From contig URIR01000017.1 of the NCBI GenBank assembly GCA_900547955.1, positions 1-38,543 on the forward strand: a stretch of 38,543 bases of DNA, read 5' to 3'. The stretch is from an uncultured Eubacteriales bacterium. Lineage in GTDB: Bacteria; Bacillota; Clostridia; Christensenellales; QALW01. The notes below the pieces were generated by a model, which saw only the letters and a program-made list of their open reading frames with translations, ran no database searches and had not been told where the DNA came from. Numbering within the stretch: position 1 is the first letter of the stretch; every line of letters begins with the position of its first letter. This document shows positions 15,979 through 24,558 of the stretch, in pieces. Made by a program: the position numbers and the translations under genes.

Positions 15979-18003
15979 ATGAAGCAAAATTTACTGCGTT
16001 TTTCCTGTATCATTTTATGCGCCATCCTGCTTTTTTCCGTGCAGGGCTGCTCCGAAATACCTCCCGCCTCGCCTGGCCTGACCGGTACTCCCGGCCAAAC
16101 TACTGATATTCCGAACCCATCGCCCACCCAAAGCGCCTTTAATCCCTTAGAATTATATTCGCCCTATGCGCCATATGACGGTATGTATATTTTAGACGGC
16201 GTGCTGGATGAAAAACACATGTATCTGGATTCCTGCCTGTCAAACGACAAGCTGCTGGTACTGAGAATTGACACAGACACATATAAAATTTCCGCCGTAT
16301 TAGCCGACGTTAAAAGCAACAAAATACTTGCTCAGCGGGAACTGGAGGGAGAATCGGGCGAAAACAACCCCTGGAAAGCAGGCGAAGCGGGCGATGGATT
16401 TTATATTATGGGCTCCTTCCCATATAAGCTGTATATTTACGACGGCCAGTTAAACCAAACTGCCGAGGCAGATTATTCCGAGCATATTGATGACAACATA
16501 TACGTTGACCCTTCGGGAAGCTGCTACTGGTACTGCGACCAATTAAACGGACGAATAGCATGCGTGCCGTTAAAAGGCGGCGAGCCTGTATATTACCCCA
16601 TGAACGCCGTATGGGAAGAAGATTCGCTGGTTTATATAAGCTCTTCCTTCGAGCATTATCTGCTATTGACCTCGTATGCGGTCAATCAGTCGGTTTACCT
16701 CTACGACCTTAATAACAAAAGCTACGTTCAAAGCGGAGTTATACCCTTTGACATGAAAATATACAAGGACTGTCTGGCCTATCAAACCGAAGGAGCGCTC
16801 ACATATACCCGTTTGGCCTCCCCCGGTTTATCCTACAGTCTGCCTCTTCAATGCGGCGACCCCGACGTTACCGGCGAATATGAAATAAATCTGGCGCTAA
16901 GCGGCGAATGGTTTGCTACCTGTCAATACCTTGAGCAAAGCTGCATACTGCGGCTTTACGATATAAATTCAGGTCTGTCAGCCTCAAAAATGGTATTTGA
17001 CGGCGCGCAAACTCCCGTAAGTTTAAATAACCTGCATTTTGCAGAGGGATACGCCGTACTCTCCATTTTTGAAGGGGATATTTCCAGAATGCTCTTATGG
17101 GACTGCTTCAGTAATGTAAATGAAGCTCCCGACGTCTCCCAGGCTGTCTCCAGCATAGGCAAGCTGGACTGCGAACGCTTAAACAGGCAGCTTAAAACCC
17201 AGCTTGAGGAAAGAGGAATAAACGTTTACTACGGGCAGGAGGGCGCGGGGGATTTCCCGGATTATACGGCGCAGGTAGTTACTGACCAGGAGCTTATATA
17301 CCGCGGACTGACTCAGCTTATGTCCACTATTAAAAAATTCCCCGACGGTTTTTTTAACGACCTTTTAAGCGAGGAGGTAAGAGGCATAGATATTTATCTA
17401 TGCGGCGCGTTTACTCCTATTAACCCCGAATGGGGCATTGATACCGCCTCAGCTTTCGCCGTTGTATATAATTCCAGGCAGATAATCGCCATGAATCTGG
17501 ATTATATCTATTCCTTTGAGCAGACCCTCGCCCATGAATTCATGCACGCTATTGAACGGCGCATACAGCAGATGGTTTGGGACGGCCAAATAGAGCGCGG
17601 GCTTATTCTCTGGGACGCTTTTCTGCCTGAAAATTATTATTACGCTAATTCCTACCGCGCGCCGGACGGAACCGAATACGACAGCTCCAACCGCGCGCAG
17701 TATACCCCCTACGACCCGGCAAGCTACAGCGACATATCCAACGTATATTTTGTGGACGGCTATTCAACTACCTTTGCCAGCGAGGATATGGCTCGGATAT
17801 TTGAAAATCTGTTTGCTCAGAACGAGCTGCCTTATTTCTTTGAAAGTCCTAATCTTCTAGTAAAGGCTCAATATCTCTGCGCCGTAATACGTCAATGCCT
17901 GCCCTCGGTTAACGCCGTTCAGGAGGCGGTATGGGAACGGAACATAGAGCTTAAGCCGGTCTCATGGTTTGAGGAACGATATGAAGTAGAGGCTATGGGA
18001 TAA
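15979..18003 (+). CDS. Lipoprotein with C-terminal HExxH zinc metallopeptidase domain
   Basis: The 674-residue protein has a signal peptide ending VQGC, so Cys24 should be lipidated, followed by a Pro/Thr/Ser linker. Residues 45-390 are repetitive beta-rich sequence with recurrent Tyr-Asp turns, suggesting a beta-propeller. The C-terminal domain has His519-Glu520-x-x-His523 (LAHEFMHAIERR) and Glu602 in TTFASEDMARIF, 79 residues later and plausible as the third zinc ligand, as in gluzincins. I do not recognise an assigned family. A surface peptidase role is inferred. AAGGAG precedes the ATG. No good promoter is seen in the 15747-15978 gap. Confidence 0.75.
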   Translation: MKQNLLRFSCIILCAILLFSVQGCSEIPPASPGLTGTPGQTTDIPNPSPTQSAFNPLELYSPYAPYDGMYILDGVLDEKHMYLDSCLSNDKLLVLRIDTDTYKISAVLADVKSNKILAQRELEGESGENNPWKAGEAGDGFYIMGSFPYKLYIYDGQLNQTAEADYSEHIDDNIYVDPSGSCYWYCDQLNGRIACVPLKGGEPVYYPMNAVWEEDSLVYISSSFEHYLLLTSYAVNQSVYLYDLNNKSYVQSGVIPFDMKIYKDCLAYQTEGALTYTRLASPGLSYSLPLQCGDPDVTGEYEINLALSGEWFATCQYLEQSCILRLYDINSGLSASKMVFDGAQTPVSLNNLHFAEGYAVLSIFEGDISRMLLWDCFSNVNEAPDVSQAVSSIGKLDCERLNRQLKTQLEERGINVYYGQEGAGDFPDYTAQVVTDQELIYRGLTQLMSTIKKFPDGFFNDLLSEEVRGIDIYLCGAFTPINPEWGIDTASAFAVVYNSRQIIAMNLDYIYSFEQTLAHEFMHAIERRIQQMVWDGQIERGLILWDAFLPENYYYANSYRAPDGTEYDSSNRAQYTPYDPASYSDISNVYFVDGYSTTFASEDMARIFENLFAQNELPYFFESPNLLVKAQYLCAVIRQCLPSVNAVQEAVWERNIELKPVSWFEERYEVEAMG

Positions 18004-18028
18004 TTATTGCTTATATGCTTTATTATGC

Positions 18029-18081
18029 TTGAACAGGCAGGATAATCAGAGTATAATGTACCGCGGAAGAGGTACATTATA
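18029..18081 (+). promoter_or_regulatory. Promoter with overlapping 11-bp palindromic operator
   Basis: TTGAAC (18029-18034) and TATAAT (18052-18057) are spaced 17 bases. The -10 is the start of a perfect inverted repeat, TATAATGTACC (18052-18062) with GGTACATTATA (18071-18081), which covers the -10 and the start site. A protein bound there would block RNA polymerase, so this is probably an operator controlling the rhamnosidase-like gene. No regulator is adjacent. The right arm gives a mirrored -10 on the minus strand. Confidence 0.65.
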
Positions 18082-18118
18082 TTCTAATTATTTTATTCAA
18101 TATTTTCGGAGGAGCTAA

Positions 18119-20308
18119 ATGGCAAACGCAAAATGGATATGGCTGAATGAACAAGAACCCTTTATTAATTGCTACGCCCGTTTTTTACAGGAATTTTTTC
18201 TTGCAGCCGGACAGGCGGCATGCGCTCAAATCCGCGTGGCGGCCTCGGACAATTATGTTCTAAGGCTGAACGGAGATTTCATCGCCTGCGGCCAATACAA
18301 GGATTATCCCGGCCTAAAGCATTACGATACGCTCAGCCTTGACCATTTTCTGAAGCCCGGAAAAAATCTGTTAGCTATAGACGTTTACTACCAGGGCGCG
18401 CAAAGCTTTCAATGCGCTCAATCGGCCCCCCGGCTCTGGTATGAGCTTACAGTCGGAAACGACACCTACGCAAGCGGCCCGGAAACCCTCTGCCGGAAGC
18501 TTAAGGAATACAAGCAGGGCGAGATGGAATTAATAAGCCCTCAGCTCTCCTTTACCTTTGAATATGACGCGCGAAAAGAAAGCCTCAATGCAGACTTAAG
18601 CCCCGCGCAGCCGGAGGGAGCTGAAAATCTCCAGGTTTTCGCGCCCGCGACCGAAGTTGCAGACCGCTGGAATACTCAGCTTGAGCCCCGGCCTATAAAA
18701 AAATGCGCTATAAAAGCTCCTGTAAATTCCCGTATTGCCGCGCAGGGCGTAATCCTAGAGCCGCCCGAGTCATTCGAGAAAGACGGCGGGGATACTGCGC
18801 CCGCAAAACGTATATATTATCAGTTAACCGCGCCGCGCTATGCCGAAGAGCTTATCAAGCTGCCCAAGAGCCACCCGCAGCCCAAAGCCTTCAATTCTCC
18901 CACGCTCACGTTTCCCTCAGAGGGCTATATTCTGCAAACTCCCGAGGGCTACGACGGCTGTTATATCCTGGCGGACCTGGGCGCAGAATACGCCGGATAT
19001 CCTCTGCTGGATATTACCGCGCCCGAGGGCGCCCAGATTGACATAGGCTATGGGGAGCATTTAGAGGACGGCCGGGTACGCTCATATATAGGGGGCCGGA
19101 ACTTCGCCTTCAGATACACCGCCAAAAACGGCAGGCAGCGCTTTATAAATTATTTTAAGCGAATAGCCGGCAGATACCTAGAAATGCACGTTAGCTCATG
19201 CGACCATATAATTGTTCATAACCTTACTTTGCTGCCCGAGGAATACCCGCTTAAGCGTCAGAGTTATCCGATGGGACTGACCGACGCATTAGGGCGGCGC
19301 ATTTGGGACACATCAGCCAGAACACTTGAATTATGCATGCACGAGCATTACGAGGACTGTCCTTGGCGCGAACAAGCGCTCTACGCCATGGATGCGCGCA
19401 ATCAAGCTCTGGCCGGATACTACGCCTTTAAGGAATTTGATTTTCCCGCAGCTTCATGGGCCCTTATGGCACAGGCCCTGCTGCCTGACGGACAATTAAG
19501 AATTACCTCTCCTACCGACAGCGAATTAAGGATTCCCAGCTTTACCTTTGCCTGGGCCGTAGCCTCTGGAGAATTAGCGCAGTACGGCGGAATAGAGCGT
19601 ATAACTTACATATCCGCTATAACCGAAATGCTGGATAAGGCGCTTAAGAGGCGGCGGAATGGGCTTTTATTAAATCCCGAGGGAGCGGAATACTGGAATT
19701 TTTACGAATGGTCCAACGGGCTGGCGGGACATCTGGGGCAGGCTGTTCCTTCTATTTATCCCGAAAGCCCCTATAACGCCTTTTTCTGCGGCGCGCTCCG
19801 AGCAGGCGCGTTTCTATGCCGCGCCCTTAACGATACTGTCCGGGCGGAAAAATATGAACGGGCAGCCCAGGAGCTTAAAAACGCTTTTGAAATATTTTGG
19901 GACGATAAGCATAAGGCCTATTGCACGGGCAAATCCGGGGATGGCAGACCATATTCTGAATTAACTCAAGCTCTGGCTCTTAAATTTGAGCTTGTGCCGC
20001 CCAGCCGCTCACATAAGCTGCGCGAACGTTTAACAAAGCCGGACAACGGACTGGAGCCTATAACGCTAAGCCATTACATATATAAAATAGACGCATTAAT
20101 GCAGGAACCGGAGCGTTATTTTAACACAGTTTATGAAGAAATTCTTTCAGTTTGGGGCAGCATGCTTTTCAAGGGCTGCAGTTCATTTTGGGAAACCATA
20201 GACGGCGCCGACGCTTTTGACAAGGCCGGCAGCTTATGCCACGGCTGGAGCGCGGCGCCAATTTACTTTTTCGGCAAATGGGCCAGCGACTGCAAAACTA
20301 GCCTTTAA
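18119..20308 (+). CDS. GH78-like alpha-L-rhamnosidase family protein
   Basis: The protein is 729 residues with no signal peptide, so it should be cytoplasmic. The N-terminal 140 residues form the beta-sandwich region usual in this family (KWIWLNEQEP, VLRLNGDFIACG, GKNLLAIDVYYQG). A second beta domain leads to GYGEHLEDGRVRSYIGGRNF. The (alpha/alpha)6 catalytic barrel begins near residue 380 with HEHYEDCPWREQALYAMDARNQ, the counterpart of the GH78 DCPxRE motif carrying the general acid region. SSFWETIDGADAF and LCHGWSAAPIYF near the end are also GH78-like. It likely cleaves alpha-L-rhamnosides imported from plant glycans. GGAGGAG precedes the ATG. Confidence 0.82.
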   Translation: MANAKWIWLNEQEPFINCYARFLQEFFLAAGQAACAQIRVAASDNYVLRLNGDFIACGQYKDYPGLKHYDTLSLDHFLKPGKNLLAIDVYYQGAQSFQCAQSAPRLWYELTVGNDTYASGPETLCRKLKEYKQGEMELISPQLSFTFEYDARKESLNADLSPAQPEGAENLQVFAPATEVADRWNTQLEPRPIKKCAIKAPVNSRIAAQGVILEPPESFEKDGGDTAPAKRIYYQLTAPRYAEELIKLPKSHPQPKAFNSPTLTFPSEGYILQTPEGYDGCYILADLGAEYAGYPLLDITAPEGAQIDIGYGEHLEDGRVRSYIGGRNFAFRYTAKNGRQRFINYFKRIAGRYLEMHVSSCDHIIVHNLTLLPEEYPLKRQSYPMGLTDALGRRIWDTSARTLELCMHEHYEDCPWREQALYAMDARNQALAGYYAFKEFDFPAASWALMAQALLPDGQLRITSPTDSELRIPSFTFAWAVASGELAQYGGIERITYISAITEMLDKALKRRRNGLLLNPEGAEYWNFYEWSNGLAGHLGQAVPSIYPESPYNAFFCGALRAGAFLCRALNDTVRAEKYERAAQELKNAFEIFWDDKHKAYCTGKSGDGRPYSELTQALALKFELVPPSRSHKLRERLTKPDNGLEPITLSHYIYKIDALMQEPERYFNTVYEEILSVWGSMLFKGCSSFWETIDGADAFDKAGSLCHGWSAAPIYFFGKWASDCKTSL

Positions 20309-20355
20309 AATTCCAGACTGCCCACAGCAGCTTAAGACACTCAGAGCGGGTCCTG

Positions 20356-20537
20356 CCTCCGCCTACAGGCGGAGGCCCAAAACAGCTAAAGATGCATGGA
20401 CGCGCCTTACCTCCGCCTGCAGGCGGAGGCCCAAAACAGCTAAAGATGCATAGACGCGCCTTACCTCCGCCTACAGGCGGAGGCCCAAAACAGCTAAAGA
20501 TGCATAGACGCGCCTTACCTCCGCCTACAGGCGGAGG
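20356..20537. repeat. 54-bp tandem repeats built on a 20-bp palindromic hairpin
   Basis: The hairpin CCTCCGCCTACAGGCGGAGG begins at 20356, 20410, 20464 and 20518, exactly 54 bases apart. Copy 2 has TGCA at its centre instead of TACA. The 34-base spacers are near-identical (CAAAACAGCTAAAGATGCAT is common to all). Only the fourth copy is followed by GTAAGGCGC, which pairs with the spacer GCGCCTTAC and gives a 19-bp stem. This suggests that one original hairpin was partly amplified. The period keeps reading frame, so long meaningless open frames cross it. Confidence 0.92.
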
Positions 20538-20541
20538 TAAG

Positions 20542-20667
20542 GCGCCGGGGGGCGGCGTTTGGCGGCCGTTCCGGCCGCCGTGGCCGGGCCCTTCGGCCCG
20601 GCCACGGGGCAGGCTTTGCCTGCCCAAACGCCGCCCCCCCGGCGCATGGTCCAGCCGGACCATGCGC
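20542..20667. repeat. GC-rich multi-hairpin element C
   Basis: The outer arms 20542-20560 and 20626-20645 pair with one extra C. Inside are GGCGGCCG/CGGCCGCC (20561-20579), GTGGCCGGGCC/GGCCCGGCCAC (20580-20605) and GGGCAGGC/GCCTGCCC (20607-20625). A fourth hairpin GCGCATGGTCC/GGACCATGCGC (20642-20667) follows and shares bases with the outer arm. It lies between convergent genes, directly after the 54-bp repeats. Its outer arms are nearly identical to those of element E. Confidence 0.9.
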
Positions 20668-20727
20668 GTCCTCTGGATTTTTCAACATATTCTTTTCTGC
20701 TTCATTTTATAAAAGTCCATGTAAAAT

Positions 20728-20757
20728 AAAAAAACCGGCGCTTATATTAAGCGCCGG
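20728..20757 (-). terminator. Intrinsic terminator after pnp
   Basis: On the minus strand CCGGCGCTTA pairs with TAAGCGCCGG around a 3-base loop and is followed by seven T. It ends the operon that starts at rimP or at rpsO. Confidence 0.92.
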
Positions 20758-20783
20758 AGTGTACAAACCAATTCTAGGTTCCT

Positions 20784-22883
20784 TTACTTTTTCTCATCCT
20801 TTTCAGGAATAAGCCCTTTACGAGTAAGATTGATGCGGCCTTTATCATCAATTTCAATAACCTTAACCATTATCTTATCGCCTATATTGACAACATCCTC
20901 CACTTTTTCAACCCGCTCATTTGCAAGCTTTGAAATATGCACCAATCCATCCTTGCCTGGCAGCAATTCTACAAACGCACCAAAGGGCATAATGCGCACT
21001 ACAGTTCCAAGGTATACTTCGCCGACCTCCACATCTTTAGCTATGGCGTCTATCATCTTCTTAGCCGCAGCTCCAGAAGCGCTGTCTACTGCATATATAA
21101 TTACGCGCCCGCTATCCTCTATATCAATCTTAACGCCCGTCTCGTCTATTATCTTATTAATCATCTTTCCGCCGGGCCCTATAACCTCGCGTATCTTATC
21201 GGTATTAATATAGAAAATAATGGTTTTAGGCGCATAAGGCGAAACATCCTCTCTGGGCTTATCCAGCGTGGCAAGCATTTTATTAAGGATAAACAGCCGC
21301 GCGTCCTTAGCCTGAGCCAGCGCGCGCTTAAGGATAGGCTCGTCTATACCCTTTATCTTTATATCCATCTGTATAGCGGTTATACCCTTTTCCGTGCCCG
21401 CCACCTTGAAATCCATGTCTCCCAGGAAGTCCTCAAGTCCCTGAATATCAGTCAAAACAACTACCTTATCGCTCTCGGTATCCTTAATAAGACCCATTGC
21501 CGCTCCGGCCACAGGCGCCTTTATAGGAACGCCCGCATCCATAAGGGAAAGAGTTGAACCGCATACGCTGGCCATAGAGGTGGAACCGTTAGAGGAGACC
21601 GCCTCAGAAACCACTCTTATGGCATAGGGAAATTCCTCCTCAGAAGGAATCATGGGCTCAAGCGCGCGCTCGGCTAAAGCGCCGTGCCCTATCTCGCGGC
21701 GTCCCGGACTGCGGATAGGCCGTGCTTCTCCCGTGCTGTAGGGCGGCATATTGTAATGATGCATATACCGTTTCTGCTCTACCTCGTCTATCCCGTCCAG
21801 CTCCTGCGCGTCATTAAGCGCTCCGAGAGTAGTCAGGGATATGACCTGCGTCTGGCCGCGGGTAAATACAGCCGAGCCATGTGTACGCGCAAACATATGC
21901 ACATCGCACCATATTGGGCGTATATCGAATACGCCGCGGCCGTCCGGCCGAATACCATAATCCAGTATCTTGCGGCGCATGGTTTCCTTTTTTATCGCAT
22001 AAAGCGCATCTGAAATCTCCCTCGTCTTTTCAGGATATATTTCAGCAAAATGCCCCTGCACCTCTTCTTCTACCTGATTTTCTCTGGCCTCGCGCTCCTT
22101 GCGGTCAAAGCATTCCATAACCCATGCTATCTTATCCGTAGCAAATTCGCGCACGTCCTTTTCAATGTCCTCAGGCACCTTATAATAATCGAAAACCTGC
22201 TTTTCCTTGCCTACCTCAGCCTGAATCATTTCCTGCCAGGCGACTAATTTCTTAATTTCCTCATGAGCTATCATGATAGCTTCAAGCATCTGGTCCTCAG
22301 TAACTTCCTTGGCGCCCGCTTCCACCATCATTACGGCGTCCTTGGTACCCGAAACGGTAAGATTAAGCACGCTCTTTTCCCTCTGCTCGCTGTCAGGATT
22401 AATAACGTACGCCCCGTCTACCATGCCTATGGAAACGCTGCCCGTAGGCCCGTAAAATGGAATATCAGAAATAGTAAGCGCAACGGAAGAGCCAATCATA
22501 GCATAAATTTCAGGCGGAATATTGTTATCCACGCTCATTGCAGTAGCCACTACCTGCACATCATTATAAAAGCCCTTAGGAAATAAAGGCCTTATCGGAC
22601 GGTCTATAAGGCGGGATGTAAGAATAGCCTTTTCGGAGGGCCTGCCCTCTCTGCGCATAAAGCCGCCTGGAATCTTACCGACCGAATACTGCTTCTCTTC
22701 AAATTCCACGCTCAAAGGGAAGAAATCTATACCCTCGCGCGCCTGCTTAGACATAGTCGCATTAACCAAAAGCGCCGTATCTCCGCATCTTATAAGGCAT
22801 GAGCCGTTCGCCTGCTCAGCGTATTTGCCAATTTCGACAGACAGCTTCCGCCCCGCAAACTCGGTTTCAAATGTTTTAAACAT
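20784..22883 (-). CDS. pnp: Polyribonucleotide nucleotidyltransferase (PNPase)
   Basis: The 699-residue enzyme degrades RNA 3' to 5' with phosphate and acts in mRNA turnover. Two RNase PH-like domains are visible: the first with RLIDRPIRPLFPKGFYND, the second with RGQTQVISLTTLG, an alpha-helical linker between them, and the active-site region DIQGLEDFLGDMDFKVAGT. A KH domain follows (REVIGPGGKMINKIIDETG), then an S1 domain (GTVVRIMPFGAFVELLPGKDGLVHIS), with a short charged tail. Length is normal. It lies 81 bases downstream of rpsO, the usual bacterial pairing, with a strong hairpin between them. Confidence 0.98.
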   Translation of the reverse strand: MFKTFETEFAGRKLSVEIGKYAEQANGSCLIRCGDTALLVNATMSKQAREGIDFFPLSVEFEEKQYSVGKIPGGFMRREGRPSEKAILTSRLIDRPIRPLFPKGFYNDVQVVATAMSVDNNIPPEIYAMIGSSVALTISDIPFYGPTGSVSIGMVDGAYVINPDSEQREKSVLNLTVSGTKDAVMMVEAGAKEVTEDQMLEAIMIAHEEIKKLVAWQEMIQAEVGKEKQVFDYYKVPEDIEKDVREFATDKIAWVMECFDRKEREARENQVEEEVQGHFAEIYPEKTREISDALYAIKKETMRRKILDYGIRPDGRGVFDIRPIWCDVHMFARTHGSAVFTRGQTQVISLTTLGALNDAQELDGIDEVEQKRYMHHYNMPPYSTGEARPIRSPGRREIGHGALAERALEPMIPSEEEFPYAIRVVSEAVSSNGSTSMASVCGSTLSLMDAGVPIKAPVAGAAMGLIKDTESDKVVVLTDIQGLEDFLGDMDFKVAGTEKGITAIQMDIKIKGIDEPILKRALAQAKDARLFILNKMLATLDKPREDVSPYAPKTIIFYINTDKIREVIGPGGKMINKIIDETGVKIDIEDSGRVIIYAVDSASGAAAKKMIDAIAKDVEVGEVYLGTVVRIMPFGAFVELLPGKDGLVHISKLANERVEKVEDVVNIGDKIMVKVIEIDDKGRINLTRKGLIPEKDEKK

Positions 22884-22901
22884 ACTCTTTTCTCCTTCTG
22901 T

Positions 22902-22930
22902 ATTTTTAAAAGCCCCTTGCTTTTAAAAAT
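22902..22930 (-). promoter_or_regulatory. Perfect hairpin between rpsO and pnp
   Basis: ATTTTTAAAAGC pairs with GCTTTTAAAAAT around a 5-base loop. In E. coli the rpsO-pnp intergenic hairpin is cut by RNase III, and this starts PNPase autoregulation. This hairpin has a comparable place, shortly before the pnp ribosome site. It could instead act as a partial terminator. Confidence 0.6.
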
Positions 22931-22964
22931 GGTGAAAGAGCGGATATAATTCCGCCCTTTAATT

Positions 22965-23228
22965 TTATTTTCTCAAATTGAGCTTTTCAATTATTGTACG
23001 GTAGCGCTCTATATCTACTGATTTAAGATAGTTGAGCAAACCGCGGCGCCGTCCGACCATCATAAGCAGACCTCTGCGGGAATGGTGGTCCTTTTTATTT
23101 ATCTTAAGATGCTCGTTAAGATGATTGATTCTGTCCGTCAGAATGGCTATCTGCACTTCGGGCGAACCGGTGTCTCCCTCGTGAAGCTTGTACTCCTGAA
23201 TAATCTCCTGTTTTCTAGCTTTGTCCAT
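22965..23228 (-). CDS. rpsO: 30S ribosomal protein S15
   Basis: The 87-residue protein binds the central domain of 16S rRNA and nucleates 30S assembly. HEGDTGSPEVQIAILTDRINHLNEHL, here split as HEGDTGSPEVQIA and the following helix, together with HHSRRGLLMMVGRRRGLLNYL, are the classic S15 blocks. The ATG at 23228 is set by AAGGAGG upstream; an in-frame extension to 23282 has no ribosome site. It is transcribed before pnp. Confidence 0.98.
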   Translation of the reverse strand: MDKARKQEIIQEYKLHEGDTGSPEVQIAILTDRINHLNEHLKINKKDHHSRRGLLMMVGRRRGLLNYLKSVDIERYRTIIEKLNLRK

Positions 23229-23318
23229 AAATATGGCCTCCTTATAATTTATCCAACCGCCGCATACTGAGTATGCCGTCAAGGAGAGACGGACACCCCG
23301 GCATCCGGCTGCGGAATT
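23229..23318 (-). promoter_or_regulatory. Probable S15 autoregulatory leader RNA
   Basis: The 90-base leader folds with an outer stem CCGCA/TGCGG enclosing TGCCG/CGGCA and a small CATACTCAGTATG hairpin, giving a junction just before the AAGGAGG site. S15 represses its own mRNA through structured leaders in many bacteria, including three-way junctions in Bacillota. The class cannot be assigned by eye. Confidence 0.55.
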
Positions 23319-23324
23319 ATTTTT

Positions 23325-23353
23325 ATTGTAGCATAGTATGCTCCTTTTGTAAA
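23325..23353 (-). promoter_or_regulatory. Sigma-A promoter of rpsO-pnp
   Basis: On the minus strand TTTACA (23353-23348) and TACAAT (23330-23325) are spaced 17 bases, with TGC before the -10. This gives rpsO-pnp its own promoter, separate from the upstream operon. Confidence 0.75.
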
Positions 23354-23457
23354 CTAATTATTATCAATTTTGCCCCTTTAGGCCCTTTGAAGCGGTCGGA
23401 TTAATAATACAGCCGGATATCCTCATTTAACCCGCTGGGATTAAACCGACTGCATTT

Positions 23458-23646
23458 CTAAGCGTCAGGTTTTCTCTTATGCGCCGCCGAACTCAAGATA
23501 TTTTGTACCGACGTAGTCTTGCACATTATAATTTCTTTATCATCTCCAATAAAGAAGGTCAAACTGTCGCCGGCATTTATATCCAGCTCGCATCTTATTT
23601 TTACAGGAATCATAATTAAACCGTTCGCACAAATAGTTATCGTCAT
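23458..23646 (-). CDS. AbrB/SpoVT-like small DNA-binding protein, paralogue 1
   Basis: The 62-residue protein contains one swapped-hairpin AbrB fold: TITICANGLIMIPVKIRCELDI, here split as NGLIMIPVKIRCELDI and NAGDSLTFFIGDDKEIIMCKT. Such proteins dimerise and bind DNA as transition-state regulators or antitoxins. No toxin gene is adjacent. The ATG at 23646 is preferred by alignment with its two paralogues. A start six codons earlier is in frame within the conserved AATGAAAGAG leader. Cys at position 15 of the recognition loop replaces the Arg seen in paralogues. It belongs to the AT-rich island. Confidence 0.78.
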   Translation of the reverse strand: MTITICANGLIMIPVKIRCELDINAGDSLTFFIGDDKEIIMCKTTSVQNILSSAAHKRKPDA

Positions 23647-23749
23647 TAATAATCCCTCTTTCATTATTTAATTTAATGTATTTATTCTGCAGAACAAAAC
23701 TTTAGATACAAAATGTTAAGATAAATTTAAGCGGAAGCGGATAAAACTA

Positions 23750-23892
23750 TTCAGCTAAGGGCCGGCCTAGCGGGGCGGGGCGCGCCGTAGGGCAAGCTTT
23801 CAGCTTGCCCGGGCCGAGCCGGAACGGCTCGGCTACGCGGCCGCAGGCCGCGGACGGCGCGCCCCGCCCCGCTAGGCCGGCCCTTAGCTGAA
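23750..23892. repeat. GC-rich multi-hairpin element D (39-bp perfect outer stem), inverted orientation
   Basis: Arms 23750-23788 and 23854-23892 are perfect reverse complements. Inside are GGGCAAGC/GCTTGCCC (23790-23810), GCCGAGCCG/CGGCTCGGC (23813-23833) and CGCGGCC/GGCCGCG (23836-23852). Read on the minus strand, the hairpin order and sequences match element E, so D is an inverted copy. Changes such as AAG/CTT in place of AGG/CCT keep pairing. It is a GC-rich block in otherwise AT-rich DNA, between two minus-strand AbrB-like genes. Confidence 0.93.
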
Positions 23893-24125
23893 ACTCAAAA
23901 TATTAAGCATTCTGCCCAATCGCCCAAGTAGCTTTTTCTATAATATATTAACAATTTTCTAACAAAATCAATCTTGCGACAATATTTTTAACTCTATGTC
24001 TATTATAAAATAAAGAATGCAAAATGCAATAGGAAGTTATGTTGTAATAATGTTTTAATTGAAATAGATATTACAATTTTGTATTTAATACAAAAATATT
24101 GTTGTCAATATATTTTTTATATAAG

Positions 24126-24296
24126 TTAAATTGGTAGTGCATTAATTACAGTCTGCACTTTTGACACTTTGCAAATTATTATCGCATCGTAATTTATAAA
24201 AAATGTCATCAAATCTCCCGCCTTAATATTTAAACGTTTCCTTATTGAAGCTGGAAGCATAATCCTGCCATTTTCATATATAGTAACAAGCTGCAT
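24126..24296 (-). CDS. AbrB/SpoVT-like small DNA-binding protein, paralogue 2
   Basis: The 56-residue protein is almost only the AbrB domain: VTIYENGRIMLPASIRKRL then NIKAGDLMTFFINYDAIIICK. It is closely related to the proteins at 23458 and 25623 (shared pattern TIYxNGxxMxPxxIRxxLNIxxGD). The ATG at 24296 follows the leader AATGAAAGAGTGATTGTTA, which all three paralogues share in slightly changed form and which contains a weak ribosome site. Role is unknown; local transcription control is likely. Confidence 0.75.
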   Translation of the reverse strand: MQLVTIYENGRIMLPASIRKRLNIKAGDLMTFFINYDAIIICKVSKVQTVINALPI

Positions 24297-24558
24297 ATTA
24301 ACAATCACTCTTTCATTGATAATTCAGCATAATTTATATATAAACTCTACTAATTCAATAATTTATTGATTATAAAATATATAAATACATATTTTGACTA
24401 TATATGATTTTTCAAAATATTATTTTTATATATTTTATAATTAAACAAATTTCTTTCTTATTTACATGTATTATAACTAACTGCCTTGAAAAATCAAGAG
24501 AAAAGAATGCAATAAATTATCGAATAAAATAGGCTTATACCATAATTTTGACACAAGC
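24297..24558. other. AT-rich gap
   Basis: No gene is supported. The sequence is dominated by A and T with many TATA-like stretches, so promoter calls are not reliable. Near 24524-24563 TAGGCTT and AAGCCTA form a long-loop hairpin that may help to end transcription of the SLOG gene. Confidence 0.4.

Noticed and set aside
20356..20537. Regular repeats resembling a short CRISPR array
   Set aside because: The spacers are near-identical, so it is a simple tandem repeat. No cas genes are present.
20298..20712. Pro/Gly-rich open frames on both strands across the repeats and element C
   Set aside because: They arise because the 54-bp period keeps frame and the DNA is GC-rich. No ribosome site or domain is seen.
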